Below are positions 42,166 to 49,606 of a DNA stretch of 56,577 bases, in pieces; positions within the stretch are counted from its first letter, which is position 1, and each line of letters opens with the position of its first letter. Position numbers and translations under genes: made by a program. The DNA lies in contig CALLQH010000080.1 of assembly GCA_938014945.1 (NCBI GenBank), positions 1-56,577 on the forward strand, in the 5' to 3' direction. This DNA is from an uncultured bacterium (lineage in GTDB: Bacteria; Pseudomonadota; Alphaproteobacteria; SP197). Below the pieces are notes generated by a model, which made no database searches, was not told the DNA's origin, and saw only the letters and a list, made by a program, of their open reading frames with translations.

Positions 42166-43788
42166 ATGAGCAGCAATCTGACCCGCGGACAGGCCCTGAT
42201 GCAGCTTGTCCACGGCTACGGCATCGACACCTGTTTCGGCATGCCGGGCGTCCACACGCTGGAGTACTACCGGGGCATCGGCGACAGCGACATGCGCCAT
42301 GTCCTGTTCCGCCACGAGCAGGGCGGCGGCTTCATGGCCGACGGTTATGCGCGCATCTCCGGCAAGCCGGCGGTGTGCTGCGTCATCACCGGGCCGGGTG
42401 TCACCAACATCGCCACCGCCATGGGCAACGCCTTTGCCGACAGCCAGCCGATGCTGGTGATCGCCAGCACGAACGGTAGCGACGATCTGGGCGCGGGCCG
42501 CGGCCGCCTGCATGAAATCACCGACCAGCGCGCCACCGTCGCGCCGCTGGCGGCCTTCGCGCAGACCATCTTCGACGGCCGATCGATTCCCGGCGCGATC
42601 AACCGCGCCTTCGAGACCTTCCGCGCCGGCCGCCCGCGGCCCTGCTACATCGAACTGCCGATCGACAAGATTGCCGAGGCCGCCGAGTTCGCGACGCGTC
42701 CCTCGCCCGTCGCCGGGCCGCCGCGCCCCGACAGCATCACCATCGAGCGCGCCGCCAAGGTGGCGGCCAAGGCCAAGACCCCGGTGATCATCGCCGGCGG
42801 CGGCGCCATCGATGCCGGCGGGGCGCTGCAGGCGCTGGCCGAGAAGATGGGCGCGCTGGTGATCCTGACCATCGCCGGCAAGGGTGCGATCCCCGAACAC
42901 CATCCGCTGAACGCCGGCTCGTGCCTCACCTCCCCCCACGCCCACAAGCTGGTCGAGGAAGCCGACGTGCTGATCGCCGTGGGTACCGAGATGTCGGAAA
43001 CCGACATCTGGGCCGAGAAGGATTTCCTCGCGCCCAAGGGCAAGCTGATCCGCATCGACATCGACCCTGCCAACCTGTCGCGCGACTACATGCCCGAGGT
43101 CGCCGTGCTGGGCGATGCCGGCGCCTCGATGGCGATGCTGGCCGACGCCCTGCCTGCCAACAACGACGGCAAGCGCGGCTTCGGCGGCAGCCGCGTCGTC
43201 GCCGACCTCAGGAAGAAGGTCATGGCGGACCTCATGAAGGGCAAGCGCTCCAAGAAACTCGCCAAGGTGCTGGACGCGACGCGCGAGGCGATCCCCGAGG
43301 ACGGCTGGCTGATCACCGATGCCACCCAGATCGCCTACTTCGGCAACACCTACTGGCAGACCTCGATGCCGCGCAGCTACACCCACCCCAACGGCTACTG
43401 CACCCTGGGTTCGGCCATGCCCTCGGCGATCGGCGCCAAGCTCGGCGTGCCCGGCCGCAATGGCGTTGCGATGGCGGGCGATGCCGGTTTCCTGTTCACG
43501 GTGCAGGAGCTGGCGACGGCGGTCGACGAGAAGGTCGGCCTGCCGATCCTGCTGTGGAACAACGACGGCCTGGGCCAGATCAAGCAGGGCATGATCGAGC
43601 GCGACATCAAGCCGCTGGGCGTGGAACCCGGCCGCAATCCGGACTTCCTGGCGCTGGCCAAGGCCTTCGGCGCGGGCGCCAAGCGGCCGAAGTCGCTCAA
43701 GGGCCTGACCGGAGCGATCAAGGACGCCTTCAAGGCCGACGGTCCGACCCTGATCGAGGTGCGCGAGGATTCAGACTACCTCAGCTGA
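42166..43788 (+). CDS. aruI: TPP-dependent decarboxylase, probably 5-guanidino-2-oxopentanoate decarboxylase
   Basis: 540 aa of the acetolactate-synthase/pyruvate-decarboxylase family. The N terminus (GIDTCFGMPGVHTLEYYRG), RHEQGGGFMADGYAR with the TPP Glu, ITGPGVTN, and the TPP site GDAGFLFTVQEL to LLWNND match Pseudomonas AruI better than IlvB, including the HTLEYYRG and HVLFRHEQG phrases. AruI decarboxylates 2-ketoarginine to 4-guanidinobutyraldehyde. GbuA, acting later in the same route, is 4.6 kb away; the transaminase (AruH) and aldehyde dehydrogenase are not in the window. AAGGAA precedes the ATG. Its 3' end overlaps the convergent gene at 43771 by 18 bp. Confidence 0.78.
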   Translation: MSSNLTRGQALMQLVHGYGIDTCFGMPGVHTLEYYRGIGDSDMRHVLFRHEQGGGFMADGYARISGKPAVCCVITGPGVTNIATAMGNAFADSQPMLVIASTNGSDDLGAGRGRLHEITDQRATVAPLAAFAQTIFDGRSIPGAINRAFETFRAGRPRPCYIELPIDKIAEAAEFATRPSPVAGPPRPDSITIERAAKVAAKAKTPVIIAGGGAIDAGGALQALAEKMGALVILTIAGKGAIPEHHPLNAGSCLTSPHAHKLVEEADVLIAVGTEMSETDIWAEKDFLAPKGKLIRIDIDPANLSRDYMPEVAVLGDAGASMAMLADALPANNDGKRGFGGSRVVADLRKKVMADLMKGKRSKKLAKVLDATREAIPEDGWLITDATQIAYFGNTYWQTSMPRSYTHPNGYCTLGSAMPSAIGAKLGVPGRNGVAMAGDAGFLFTVQELATAVDEKVGLPILLWNNDGLGQIKQGMIERDIKPLGVEPGRNPDFLALAKAFGAGAKRPKSLKGLTGAIKDAFKADGPTLIEVREDSDYLS

Positions 43789-44259
43789 GCCGCCGGCCGG
43801 CCCCGCCAGATAACGCAGGAGGGGCGCGGTGCTGGCCGGATCGCCCGCGCGCTCCCGACCGGCAAAGTCGATCACCTCGACCTCGTGCTCGGTGAGACGG
43901 CGCAGGGCAGGCTGATCGGCCTCCGGCCCCAGGCGTTCGAGCAGGGCGAAGGCCGGCATGTAGTCGGGGTAGCGGCGTTCCATGTCGTCGATGAAGGCGG
44001 GCCAGTCGAGCGGCAGCGCCTTCTGCGCCTGCCGCCGGCCCGAGGCCAGCAGCTCGGCATCCGAACGCGGCACCAGGCCGTGGCGGTCGAGCAGCGGCGC
44101 AACGGCGTTGGCCGCCTCGCGCTCGACCGCGGCAAGCAGACGCAGCTTGGCTGCTTCATCGCCCGAGCTTTGATCGGCGAGTTCGAGGAAGTACCCCTCG
44201 CCCTCGATCTCCTCCTCGAAGTAGCGGCAGAGTGTCGCGTGGTAATCCGGCTGGTCCAT
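43771..44259 (-). CDS. Ferritin-like helical protein of unknown function
   Basis: 162 aa, predicted mostly helical. The opening YFEEEIEGEGYFLEL and VEREAANAVAPLLDRHG have spaced Glu and His residues like a ferritin/rubrerythrin-type four-helix domain, but the full ligand set is not convincing. It is 14 bp downstream of the amine-dehydrogenase gene in the same operon, so it may help that enzyme, for example with iron or electrons; this is inference. The last 18 bases overlap the convergent aruI-like gene. Confidence 0.6.
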   Translation of the reverse strand: MDQPDYHATLCRYFEEEIEGEGYFLELADQSSGDEAAKLRLLAAVEREAANAVAPLLDRHGLVPRSDAELLASGRRQAQKALPLDWPAFIDDMERRYPDYMPAFALLERLGPEADQPALRRLTEHEVEVIDFAGRERAGDPASTAPLLRYLAGPAGGSAEVV

Positions 44260-44273
44260 GGTCTCTTCCTGTC

Positions 44274-46334
44274 TCAATGCAGCGCCGTCGCCACGCCGTC
44301 GCGCGGCACGGCAGCCCGGTCATGCTCGTTCATGTCGAATTCGCGTGCGAAACGGTGGCCGGCATAGACGGCATGGGCGATCAGCCCCGGCGCCTCGCAG
44401 TCGCCGATACGCACGATGGCCGGTCCCTCGCCTGCCGCGACCCGCGGGTGGGCCATCAGGTCATGGTAGAGACGGTCCTGGGGCAGCCGCGCCGTGACGA
44501 GGAGCAAGGCTTCGGCGGCAACCTTCCGCTCCCGGCCGGTATAGCCGCAGCGCAGGAGCGCATTCTGCCCGTCGAAGGCGGCGAGGCCATGGGCCGTCAC
44601 AAGCTCCACCCCCGCCTCCATCAGGCGGCGCTGGGATCGATACTGTTCGACGGTCGCGCTGGCCCAGCCCGCAATGCGATCGGCCGGTGTCGCGAACACC
44701 AGCTCGATGCCGGCAGCAACCAGGCGCTCCGCCAGCACCGGACCCATGTAGACATGATCGTCGTCGAACAGCAGGACTCGTCCCCGGGGCAGACGCCCCG
44801 CCATGATGTCGTCGGGCGTGAAGACGCGGTCAGCCGGCAGGCCGTCCAGAGGAGAAGTGCGTGAGCGGCTGAAACCATCGCCCCGCCAGCGGGCACCGGT
44901 CGCGATCACCACATGGTCGGCACCGAACGCGAGCACGTCGTCGGGCTCGAGCGCACTCTCGCGAAAGACCTCGACATTGGTCATGGCCTCGATGCGCGAT
45001 ACCCGATGGTCGCGCACGCGGATCCATTCGCCCAGACCGGGCAGTGACGCTTCCCGGGCGACACGGCCGCCGAGTTCGCGGCCGGCCTCGGCGAGCGTCA
45101 CCTCGCAGCCGCGCCGGCCCAGGGCTTCCGCCGCCTCCAGTCCGGCAGGGCCCGCACCCACGACCAGAACACGGGTCGGACGGGCGACCTGCGGAATGAT
45201 CTCGGGGTGCCAGCCGCGCCGCCATTCCTCACCCATGGTCGGGTTCTGCGTGCAGCGGATCGGCACGCCCTTGGCATCGCCCGAGTAGCAGACGTTGCAG
45301 CCGATGCACTCCCGGATGTCCTCGGGCCGCCCCTCTGCGATCTTCCGGGGCAGGAAGGGATCGGCGATCGAAGGGCGCGCCGCACCGATAAGGTCGACGA
45401 TGCCGCGGCGCACCTGGCTCGCCATGGTGTCGGGAGAGGTGAAGCGCCCGACCGTCACCACCGGCTTGCTCGTCTCCGACTTCACGAAGGCCATGTAGGG
45501 CTCCAGCGCGCCTTCCTTGACGTAGCGGGAGGTACCCATCTCGTAGGAATAGTCGGCGATGTTGATGTCCCAGAGATCGGGCAGTTCGGCCAGCATGCCG
45601 AACATGTCGCGCAACGCGCCATGGACCGGCTTGCCGTCGCCGCCTCCGCCGTCGTCGATGGAGAAGCGAACGGCAACGGCACAGGTCTCGCCCACCGCGT
45701 CCCGTGTGTCCTCGATCACCTCGCGGACCAGCCGCACACGGTTCTCGAGGCTGCCGCCGTAGTCATCGGTCCGCCGGTTGGTCGCGGACGAAAGGAAGTT
45801 CGCCAGCATGTAGCCGTGGGTGGCATAGACGTAGACGATGTCGAAGCCTGCCGAGCGCGCACGCAGCGCGGCGTCCCGGTGCCAGCGGCGGAACTCGCGG
45901 ATGTCGGCCTTGTCCATGGCCCGCGTGGCGAAGGGCTCGCCGTTGAGCGCCGGAATGCTGGCGACGTCGCGGGGTACGTCGCGTGTCAGCCCGTTCACCG
46001 AACGCGCGCCGCCGTACCAGAGCTCCGCCCCGGCAAGCGCGCCGTGCGCGTGGATATTCTCGGTGGCCAGCGCATTGGCGGCGATGTCGCTGTCGTCCCA
46101 CAGGCTGGCGGAGGGGAACGGCACGTCGTCGGAAGACGGATGGATGGAGCAGTATTCGGTGCAGACCACGCCCCAGCCCCCTTCCGCCTTGACCCCGCGC
46201 ATGGCGGCCAGGGTGCGCGGCCGCTGCCAGCCCATGCCGGTGCAGTGCGGCACCTGGTAGAAACGGTTGGGTGCGGTGACCGGGCCGATCTGCAGCGGCT
46301 CGAACAGGATGTCGTAGCGGGGATCGCGCGGCAT
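44274..46334 (-). CDS. Trimethylamine-dehydrogenase-family iron-sulfur flavoprotein, altered pocket
   Basis: 686 aa. The N-terminal OYE-type barrel is followed by [4Fe-4S] ligands Cys343, 346, 349, 361 (CIGCNVC) and FAD/NAD-fold domains (VVGAGPAGLEAAEAL). Cys31 in FYQVPHC matches the Cys that binds FMN covalently; Tyr61, Tyr170 and His173 match catalytic or pocket residues of trimethylamine dehydrogenase. However, the segment EWGEDAG carrying pocket Trp and Asp is replaced by SYEMGT, and the second pocket Trp is Asp353, as in histamine dehydrogenase. So it oxidises an amine, but probably not trimethylamine itself. It follows TetR by 10 bp. Electrons would go to ETF. Confidence 0.85.
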   Translation of the reverse strand: MPRDPRYDILFEPLQIGPVTAPNRFYQVPHCTGMGWQRPRTLAAMRGVKAEGGWGVVCTEYCSIHPSSDDVPFPSASLWDDSDIAANALATENIHAHGALAGAELWYGGARSVNGLTRDVPRDVASIPALNGEPFATRAMDKADIREFRRWHRDAALRARSAGFDIVYVYATHGYMLANFLSSATNRRTDDYGGSLENRVRLVREVIEDTRDAVGETCAVAVRFSIDDGGGGDGKPVHGALRDMFGMLAELPDLWDINIADYSYEMGTSRYVKEGALEPYMAFVKSETSKPVVTVGRFTSPDTMASQVRRGIVDLIGAARPSIADPFLPRKIAEGRPEDIRECIGCNVCYSGDAKGVPIRCTQNPTMGEEWRRGWHPEIIPQVARPTRVLVVGAGPAGLEAAEALGRRGCEVTLAEAGRELGGRVAREASLPGLGEWIRVRDHRVSRIEAMTNVEVFRESALEPDDVLAFGADHVVIATGARWRGDGFSRSRTSPLDGLPADRVFTPDDIMAGRLPRGRVLLFDDDHVYMGPVLAERLVAAGIELVFATPADRIAGWASATVEQYRSQRRLMEAGVELVTAHGLAAFDGQNALLRCGYTGRERKVAAEALLLVTARLPQDRLYHDLMAHPRVAAGEGPAIVRIGDCEAPGLIAHAVYAGHRFAREFDMNEHDRAAVPRDGVATALH

Positions 46335-46344
46335 GGTGATGACC

Positions 46345-46986
46345 TCAGGCGTCACAGAATCGTTCGGGAAAGGCAGAGGCAAGAAAAGCCCTGACAGCCT
46401 CCATCGCGCGCAGCGCGTGCCGGGGATCGGGGTCGGAGAGCTGCTGCGACCAGAAACCGAAGAGCATGGCATCGAGCCCCTTGGCCAGGGCGGGGACACG
46501 GGCCTCCTGCCCGCCGCGCGCAAGCTGGCGCAGCAGGCTGTCGAGATCGTTGCGATAGCTGCGGTCACGGGGGGTGCCCAGGGAATGGTAGAGGCGGCTG
46601 CAGCCGGCATCGCCCCACACCGCATGCCACACCGCCACGACATTCCTGTTCCTGCCAACAAAGCCGATGTCGTGCTCGAACAACGCCATCAGCCGCTCTT
46701 CCACGGAACGCCCGGGGTCGGCGAGGATGGCATGCCAGCCCTCCGCATAGAGCGCACCCATGTGCTCCAGCACGGCGACCAGAAGGCCGTCCTTGGAACC
46801 GAAATGGAAGAGCAGCAGAGGCTTGGACACTCCGGCGCGGCGGGCGACGGCGTCTAGGGTCGCTCCGGCGAGCCCCTGTTCGGCGATCCCGTCGATGGCA
46901 GCCTCGATGATGGCGCGACGGCTCGCCTCTCCGCGCGCCTTGCGCCCGTCGCCGTCCTGCGCGTCTGCGACCGCCTCCAGCGCCAA
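46345..46986 (-). CDS. TetR-family repressor
   Basis: 213 aa. The helix-turn-helix is SRRAIIEAAIDGIAEQG, GATLDAVARRAGVSKPLLLFHFGSKDGLL in key parts, close to BetI-type regulators. A TTG start at 46986 is supported by GGGAGG six bases upstream. A perfect palindrome at 47001-47024, just above the start, should be its own operator. The amine-dehydrogenase-family gene follows after 10 bp, so it likely represses itself and that operon until the amine or its product binds. Confidence 0.9.
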   Translation of the reverse strand: MALEAVADAQDGDGRKARGEASRRAIIEAAIDGIAEQGLAGATLDAVARRAGVSKPLLLFHFGSKDGLLVAVLEHMGALYAEGWHAILADPGRSVEERLMALFEHDIGFVGRNRNVVAVWHAVWGDAGCSRLYHSLGTPRDRSYRNDLDSLLRQLARGGQEARVPALAKGLDAMLFGFWSQQLSDPDPRHALRAMEAVRAFLASAFPERFCDA

Positions 46987-47000
46987 CGTAACCCTCCCGG

Positions 47001-47024
47001 GTATCTGACCATGCGGTCAGATAC
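47001..47024. promoter_or_regulatory. TetR operator palindrome
   Basis: A perfect 24-bp inverted repeat: arm GTATCTGACC, spacer ATGC, then the exact reverse complement of the arm. It begins 14 bp upstream of the TTG start of the TetR gene on the minus strand. Size, symmetry and position fit autoregulation by that repressor. A class II aldolase gene ends 110 bp away and is not obviously involved. Confidence 0.82.
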
Positions 47025-47065
47025 TATGGCGGCATGCGCACACCATCAATGCCGACCGGAAATGC

Positions 47066-47097
47066 CAGGGGCCGTTCCCTTTCGGAAACGGCCCCTG
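47066..47097 (-). terminator. Hairpin terminator of the class II aldolase gene
   Basis: A perfect 11-bp stem (CAGGGGCCGTT paired with AACGGCCCCTG) around a 10-nt loop, about 38 bp after the aldolase stop. The following minus-strand bases (GCATTTCC) give only a weak T run, so termination strength is uncertain. The core matches the hairpin at 38196-38226. Confidence 0.6.
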
Positions 47098-47134
47098 CCC
47101 CCTCGCGCGGATGCCCCCCGCAACCTCGGTAAAA

Positions 47135-47893
47135 TCAGGTCTTGTAGCTGGGATCGGCCTTGTCGAGCTGGCGCAACACGGCCTGCCAGGCGGCATTGTC
47201 GCTGTTCCACTCGGAAAGATCGACCGCGTTCGTGCGCGCCACGGCTTCCTTGCTGGGCATGACGATCTCGGTGTTGGCGCTCATGACGTCGACCTGGACC
47301 TTGCAGGCCATTTCCAGATTGTAGAGGCGCAGGAAGGCCTCGCCCGCCGAACCGCCGCAGGTGAGCAGGCCGTGGTTGTAGAGGATCATGTCGCGGTTGC
47401 TGGGGCCGAGGTCGGCGACCAGCTTGTCGCACTCGTCCTGGCCGGCGGTCTGCAGATCCCAGTCGTGGTAGGAGACCTTGTCGCAGACGAACATCGCCTG
47501 CTGGGTCAGCGGCAGGAGGCCGCACTTCATGCAGGAGACGGCCATGCCGGCGCGGCTGTGGGTATGGGCGACGAAATCGACGTCCGGGCGCGCCTTGAGC
47601 ACCGCGTGATGGATCGCGTGGCCGGCATCGTTCACCGGGAAGTCGCCGCGCACCACGTTGCCGTCGTAGTCCATGACGATGAGGTTCGAGGCGGTGATCT
47701 CGTCGAACATCAGCCCATAGGGGTTGATGAGGTAATGACCGGGCTCGTCAGGCAGGCGGGCCGAGCAATGGGTGTAGATCAGGTCGGTCCAGCCGTAACG
47801 GACAAAGGCGCGGTACATCGCGGCGAGATCGCAGCGGATGTCCCATTCCTGGGGGCTGATCTCGGCCGGGCGAAGCTTGGCGGTCATGGCCAT
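47135..47893 (-). CDS. Class II aldolase/adducin-family protein
   Basis: 252 aa. Zinc-binding HTHSRAGMAV (His-x-His) and NHGLLTCGG (third His) mark the class II aldolase/adducin fold; YTHCSARLP is the typical early strand. Members include sugar-phosphate aldolases, decarboxylases and non-catalytic relatives. I put the start at 47893, which has GAGGAG 11 bases upstream; the ATG two codons later is also possible. It is divergent from the epimerase gene (109 bp between starts), so they may act together on a sugar or hydroxy acid. Substrate unknown. Confidence 0.87.
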   Translation of the reverse strand: MAMTAKLRPAEISPQEWDIRCDLAAMYRAFVRYGWTDLIYTHCSARLPDEPGHYLINPYGLMFDEITASNLIVMDYDGNVVRGDFPVNDAGHAIHHAVLKARPDVDFVAHTHSRAGMAVSCMKCGLLPLTQQAMFVCDKVSYHDWDLQTAGQDECDKLVADLGPSNRDMILYNHGLLTCGGSAGEAFLRLYNLEMACKVQVDVMSANTEIVMPSKEAVARTNAVDLSEWNSDNAAWQAVLRQLDKADPSYKT

Positions 47894-48002
47894 CGGTGAA
47901 CGGGCTCCTCTTATTGGAGGACGGCGCTTGTGCCCGCCCTCTGGTCGCTGGGGTCGAATCGGGTGACTGTAACATGACCTGACAAGATGAAGGGAGATCG
48001 GA

Positions 48003-49007
48003 ATGACGCTTCTGGTGACCGGCGGGACCGGCCTGGTGATGAGCAATGTCATCCTGCACTGGCTTCTGGACGATCCCGACGCCCGCGTCATCAGCATCGA
48101 TCTCGGACCGCCCGACCCGGTCGCGCGGAAGTTCTTCGCACCCGTCATCGAGCGCATCGACTTCGTGTCGACGGATCTGCGCGACCCCATAGCCCTCGAC
48201 AGCCTGATCGACCGCGGCATCACCCGCATCGCCCACGGTGCGGCAATCACCCCGGGCGTCGGTCCCCGCGAGAAGGCGCACGCGGCGCTGACCGTGGGCG
48301 TCAACGTGATGGGCACGGTTCATGTTCTGGAACTGGCACGCAGACTTCCCGGCCTGCAGCGCCTGATCCATGTCAGCACCGGCAGCGTCTATGGCGACGA
48401 CGGCCCCGGCAACGGCGCGCCGCTGCCCGAGGAGGGTTATGTCGAACCCTTTCCCGGCAATCTCTACGCCATCAGCAAGCTCACCGGCGAACTGGTCGCG
48501 CGGCGCTTCGCCACCCTGTTCGAACTGCCGCTCGCCATGGTGCGGCTGGCGAGCGTCTATGGCCCCATGGACCGCGACACCCCGGGACGGGTGGTGAAAT
48601 GCGCGGCCAACGTGATGATGCACAAGGCGGTGGCGCGGCAGCCCTGGACCGTGGCGGGCGGGACATCCGTGGGCGACTGGATTCACTCGGGCGATGTCGG
48701 GCGCGCCATCTGCGCCCTGCTGCGCGCGCCTGCCCTCAACCACGAAATGTACAACATCGCCTATGGCGAGGCCGTCAGCCTGACGGACCTCTCCGAACGT
48801 GTGGCCGCTGTGGTGCCGGGCAGCCGGTGGTCGCTCACGGATGATGCCGCCGGCGCCGATGTCAGCGGCAATCCGGCGCGGCTGAGCGGCGCCTGGGGCG
48901 CCTACGACACCAGCCGCCTGCGCACCGACACCCCCTGGCGCCCACGTCCCCTGGAGGAGGCCCTGGCCGATTATGCCGCCTGGCTGGCGGAATTCGGATC
49001 AGTCTGA
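48003..49007 (+). CDS. NAD-dependent epimerase/dehydratase (extended SDR)
   Basis: 334 aa extended SDR. LLVTGGTGLVMSNV cofactor motif, SIDLGPPDP after strand 2, HGAAITPG, HVSTGSVYG with the active Ser/Thr, and YAISK as the catalytic Tyr-Lys. It acts on nucleotide sugars or related compounds, or reduces hydroxyketones. It is divergent from the class II aldolase and overlaps the convergent 164-aa gene by 9 bp. Exact substrate unknown. Confidence 0.88.
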   Translation: MTLLVTGGTGLVMSNVILHWLLDDPDARVISIDLGPPDPVARKFFAPVIERIDFVSTDLRDPIALDSLIDRGITRIAHGAAITPGVGPREKAHAALTVGVNVMGTVHVLELARRLPGLQRLIHVSTGSVYGDDGPGNGAPLPEEGYVEPFPGNLYAISKLTGELVARRFATLFELPLAMVRLASVYGPMDRDTPGRVVKCAANVMMHKAVARQPWTVAGGTSVGDWIHSGDVGRAICALLRAPALNHEMYNIAYGEAVSLTDLSERVAAVVPGSRWSLTDDAAGADVSGNPARLSGAWGAYDTSRLRTDTPWRPRPLEEALADYAAWLAEFGSV

Positions 49008-49493
49008 ATTGCAGATCGCCAGGACACGCGGATCGCGGGTGCGCAACACGCTGAACTCGGTGGCGGGACGGCGCAGTTCGTCATAGAGCGCCTCGGCGAG
49101 GCGTCGGCGCCAGTCTTCGGGGTTCTCCGCGTAGAGCCTCAGGGCAAAGGCCCGCCCCATGCGATTGTTGATCAGATCATGCTCGCGCTCGACGCAGCCG
49201 TTCTGCTCGACCAGTTCGACGACATGGCCTGCCAGGGAGGCCAGGGCATCGCCGAACAGCACCGCCATGACACCTGAGGCATAGCTGTGCTCGAAGGCAT
49301 CGTAGCGGGCGGATACGCCCTTCGCCGAGCCTGCCTGCGCTTCCATACGGGCAAACATGGTGCCGGTGGTGATGCTGAAGCCGAGGACGACGATCACCGG
49401 CGCCATCAGCAGGATGGCAAGGCAGGCGGCGTAGACGCCGCGGCGGCGTCTGCGCTGTTGCGCCGCCGTGATCTCTGTCTGATCCTGCGTCAC
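48999..49493 (-). CDS. Single-pass membrane protein of unknown function
   Basis: 164 aa. A polar Arg-rich N terminus (AAQQRRRRRG) is followed by one hydrophobic helix (about 20-43: VYAACLAILLMAPVIVVLGFSI) and a helical periplasmic or outer domain with three Cys. The positive N terminus predicts inside orientation. A GTG start at 49493 is supported by GGGAGAG upstream; the longer open frame has low-quality sequence. The 3' end overlaps the epimerase gene by 9 bp. I recognise no family. Confidence 0.65.
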   Translation of the reverse strand: MTQDQTEITAAQQRRRRRGVYAACLAILLMAPVIVVLGFSITTGTMFARMEAQAGSAKGVSARYDAFEHSYASGVMAVLFGDALASLAGHVVELVEQNGCVEREHDLINNRMGRAFALRLYAENPEDWRRRLAEALYDELRRPATEFSVLRTRDPRVLAICNSD

Positions 49494-49606
49494 CGATCTC
49501 TCCCGTCCGCCGGGTTTGCCATCATGATCACAATCAGGGTCTTCTTGCGGCACCTGCCCGCACTTCCGGGTCACGGCGCCTTGCGCGCACCAATCGGAGC
49601 GCGGGG

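Noticed and set aside
42028..43386. An N-terminal extension of the histidine kinase giving 1,063 aa
   Set aside because: The extension lies antisense to the aruI-like gene and has no domain. A strong ribosome site and signal peptide place the start at 42027.
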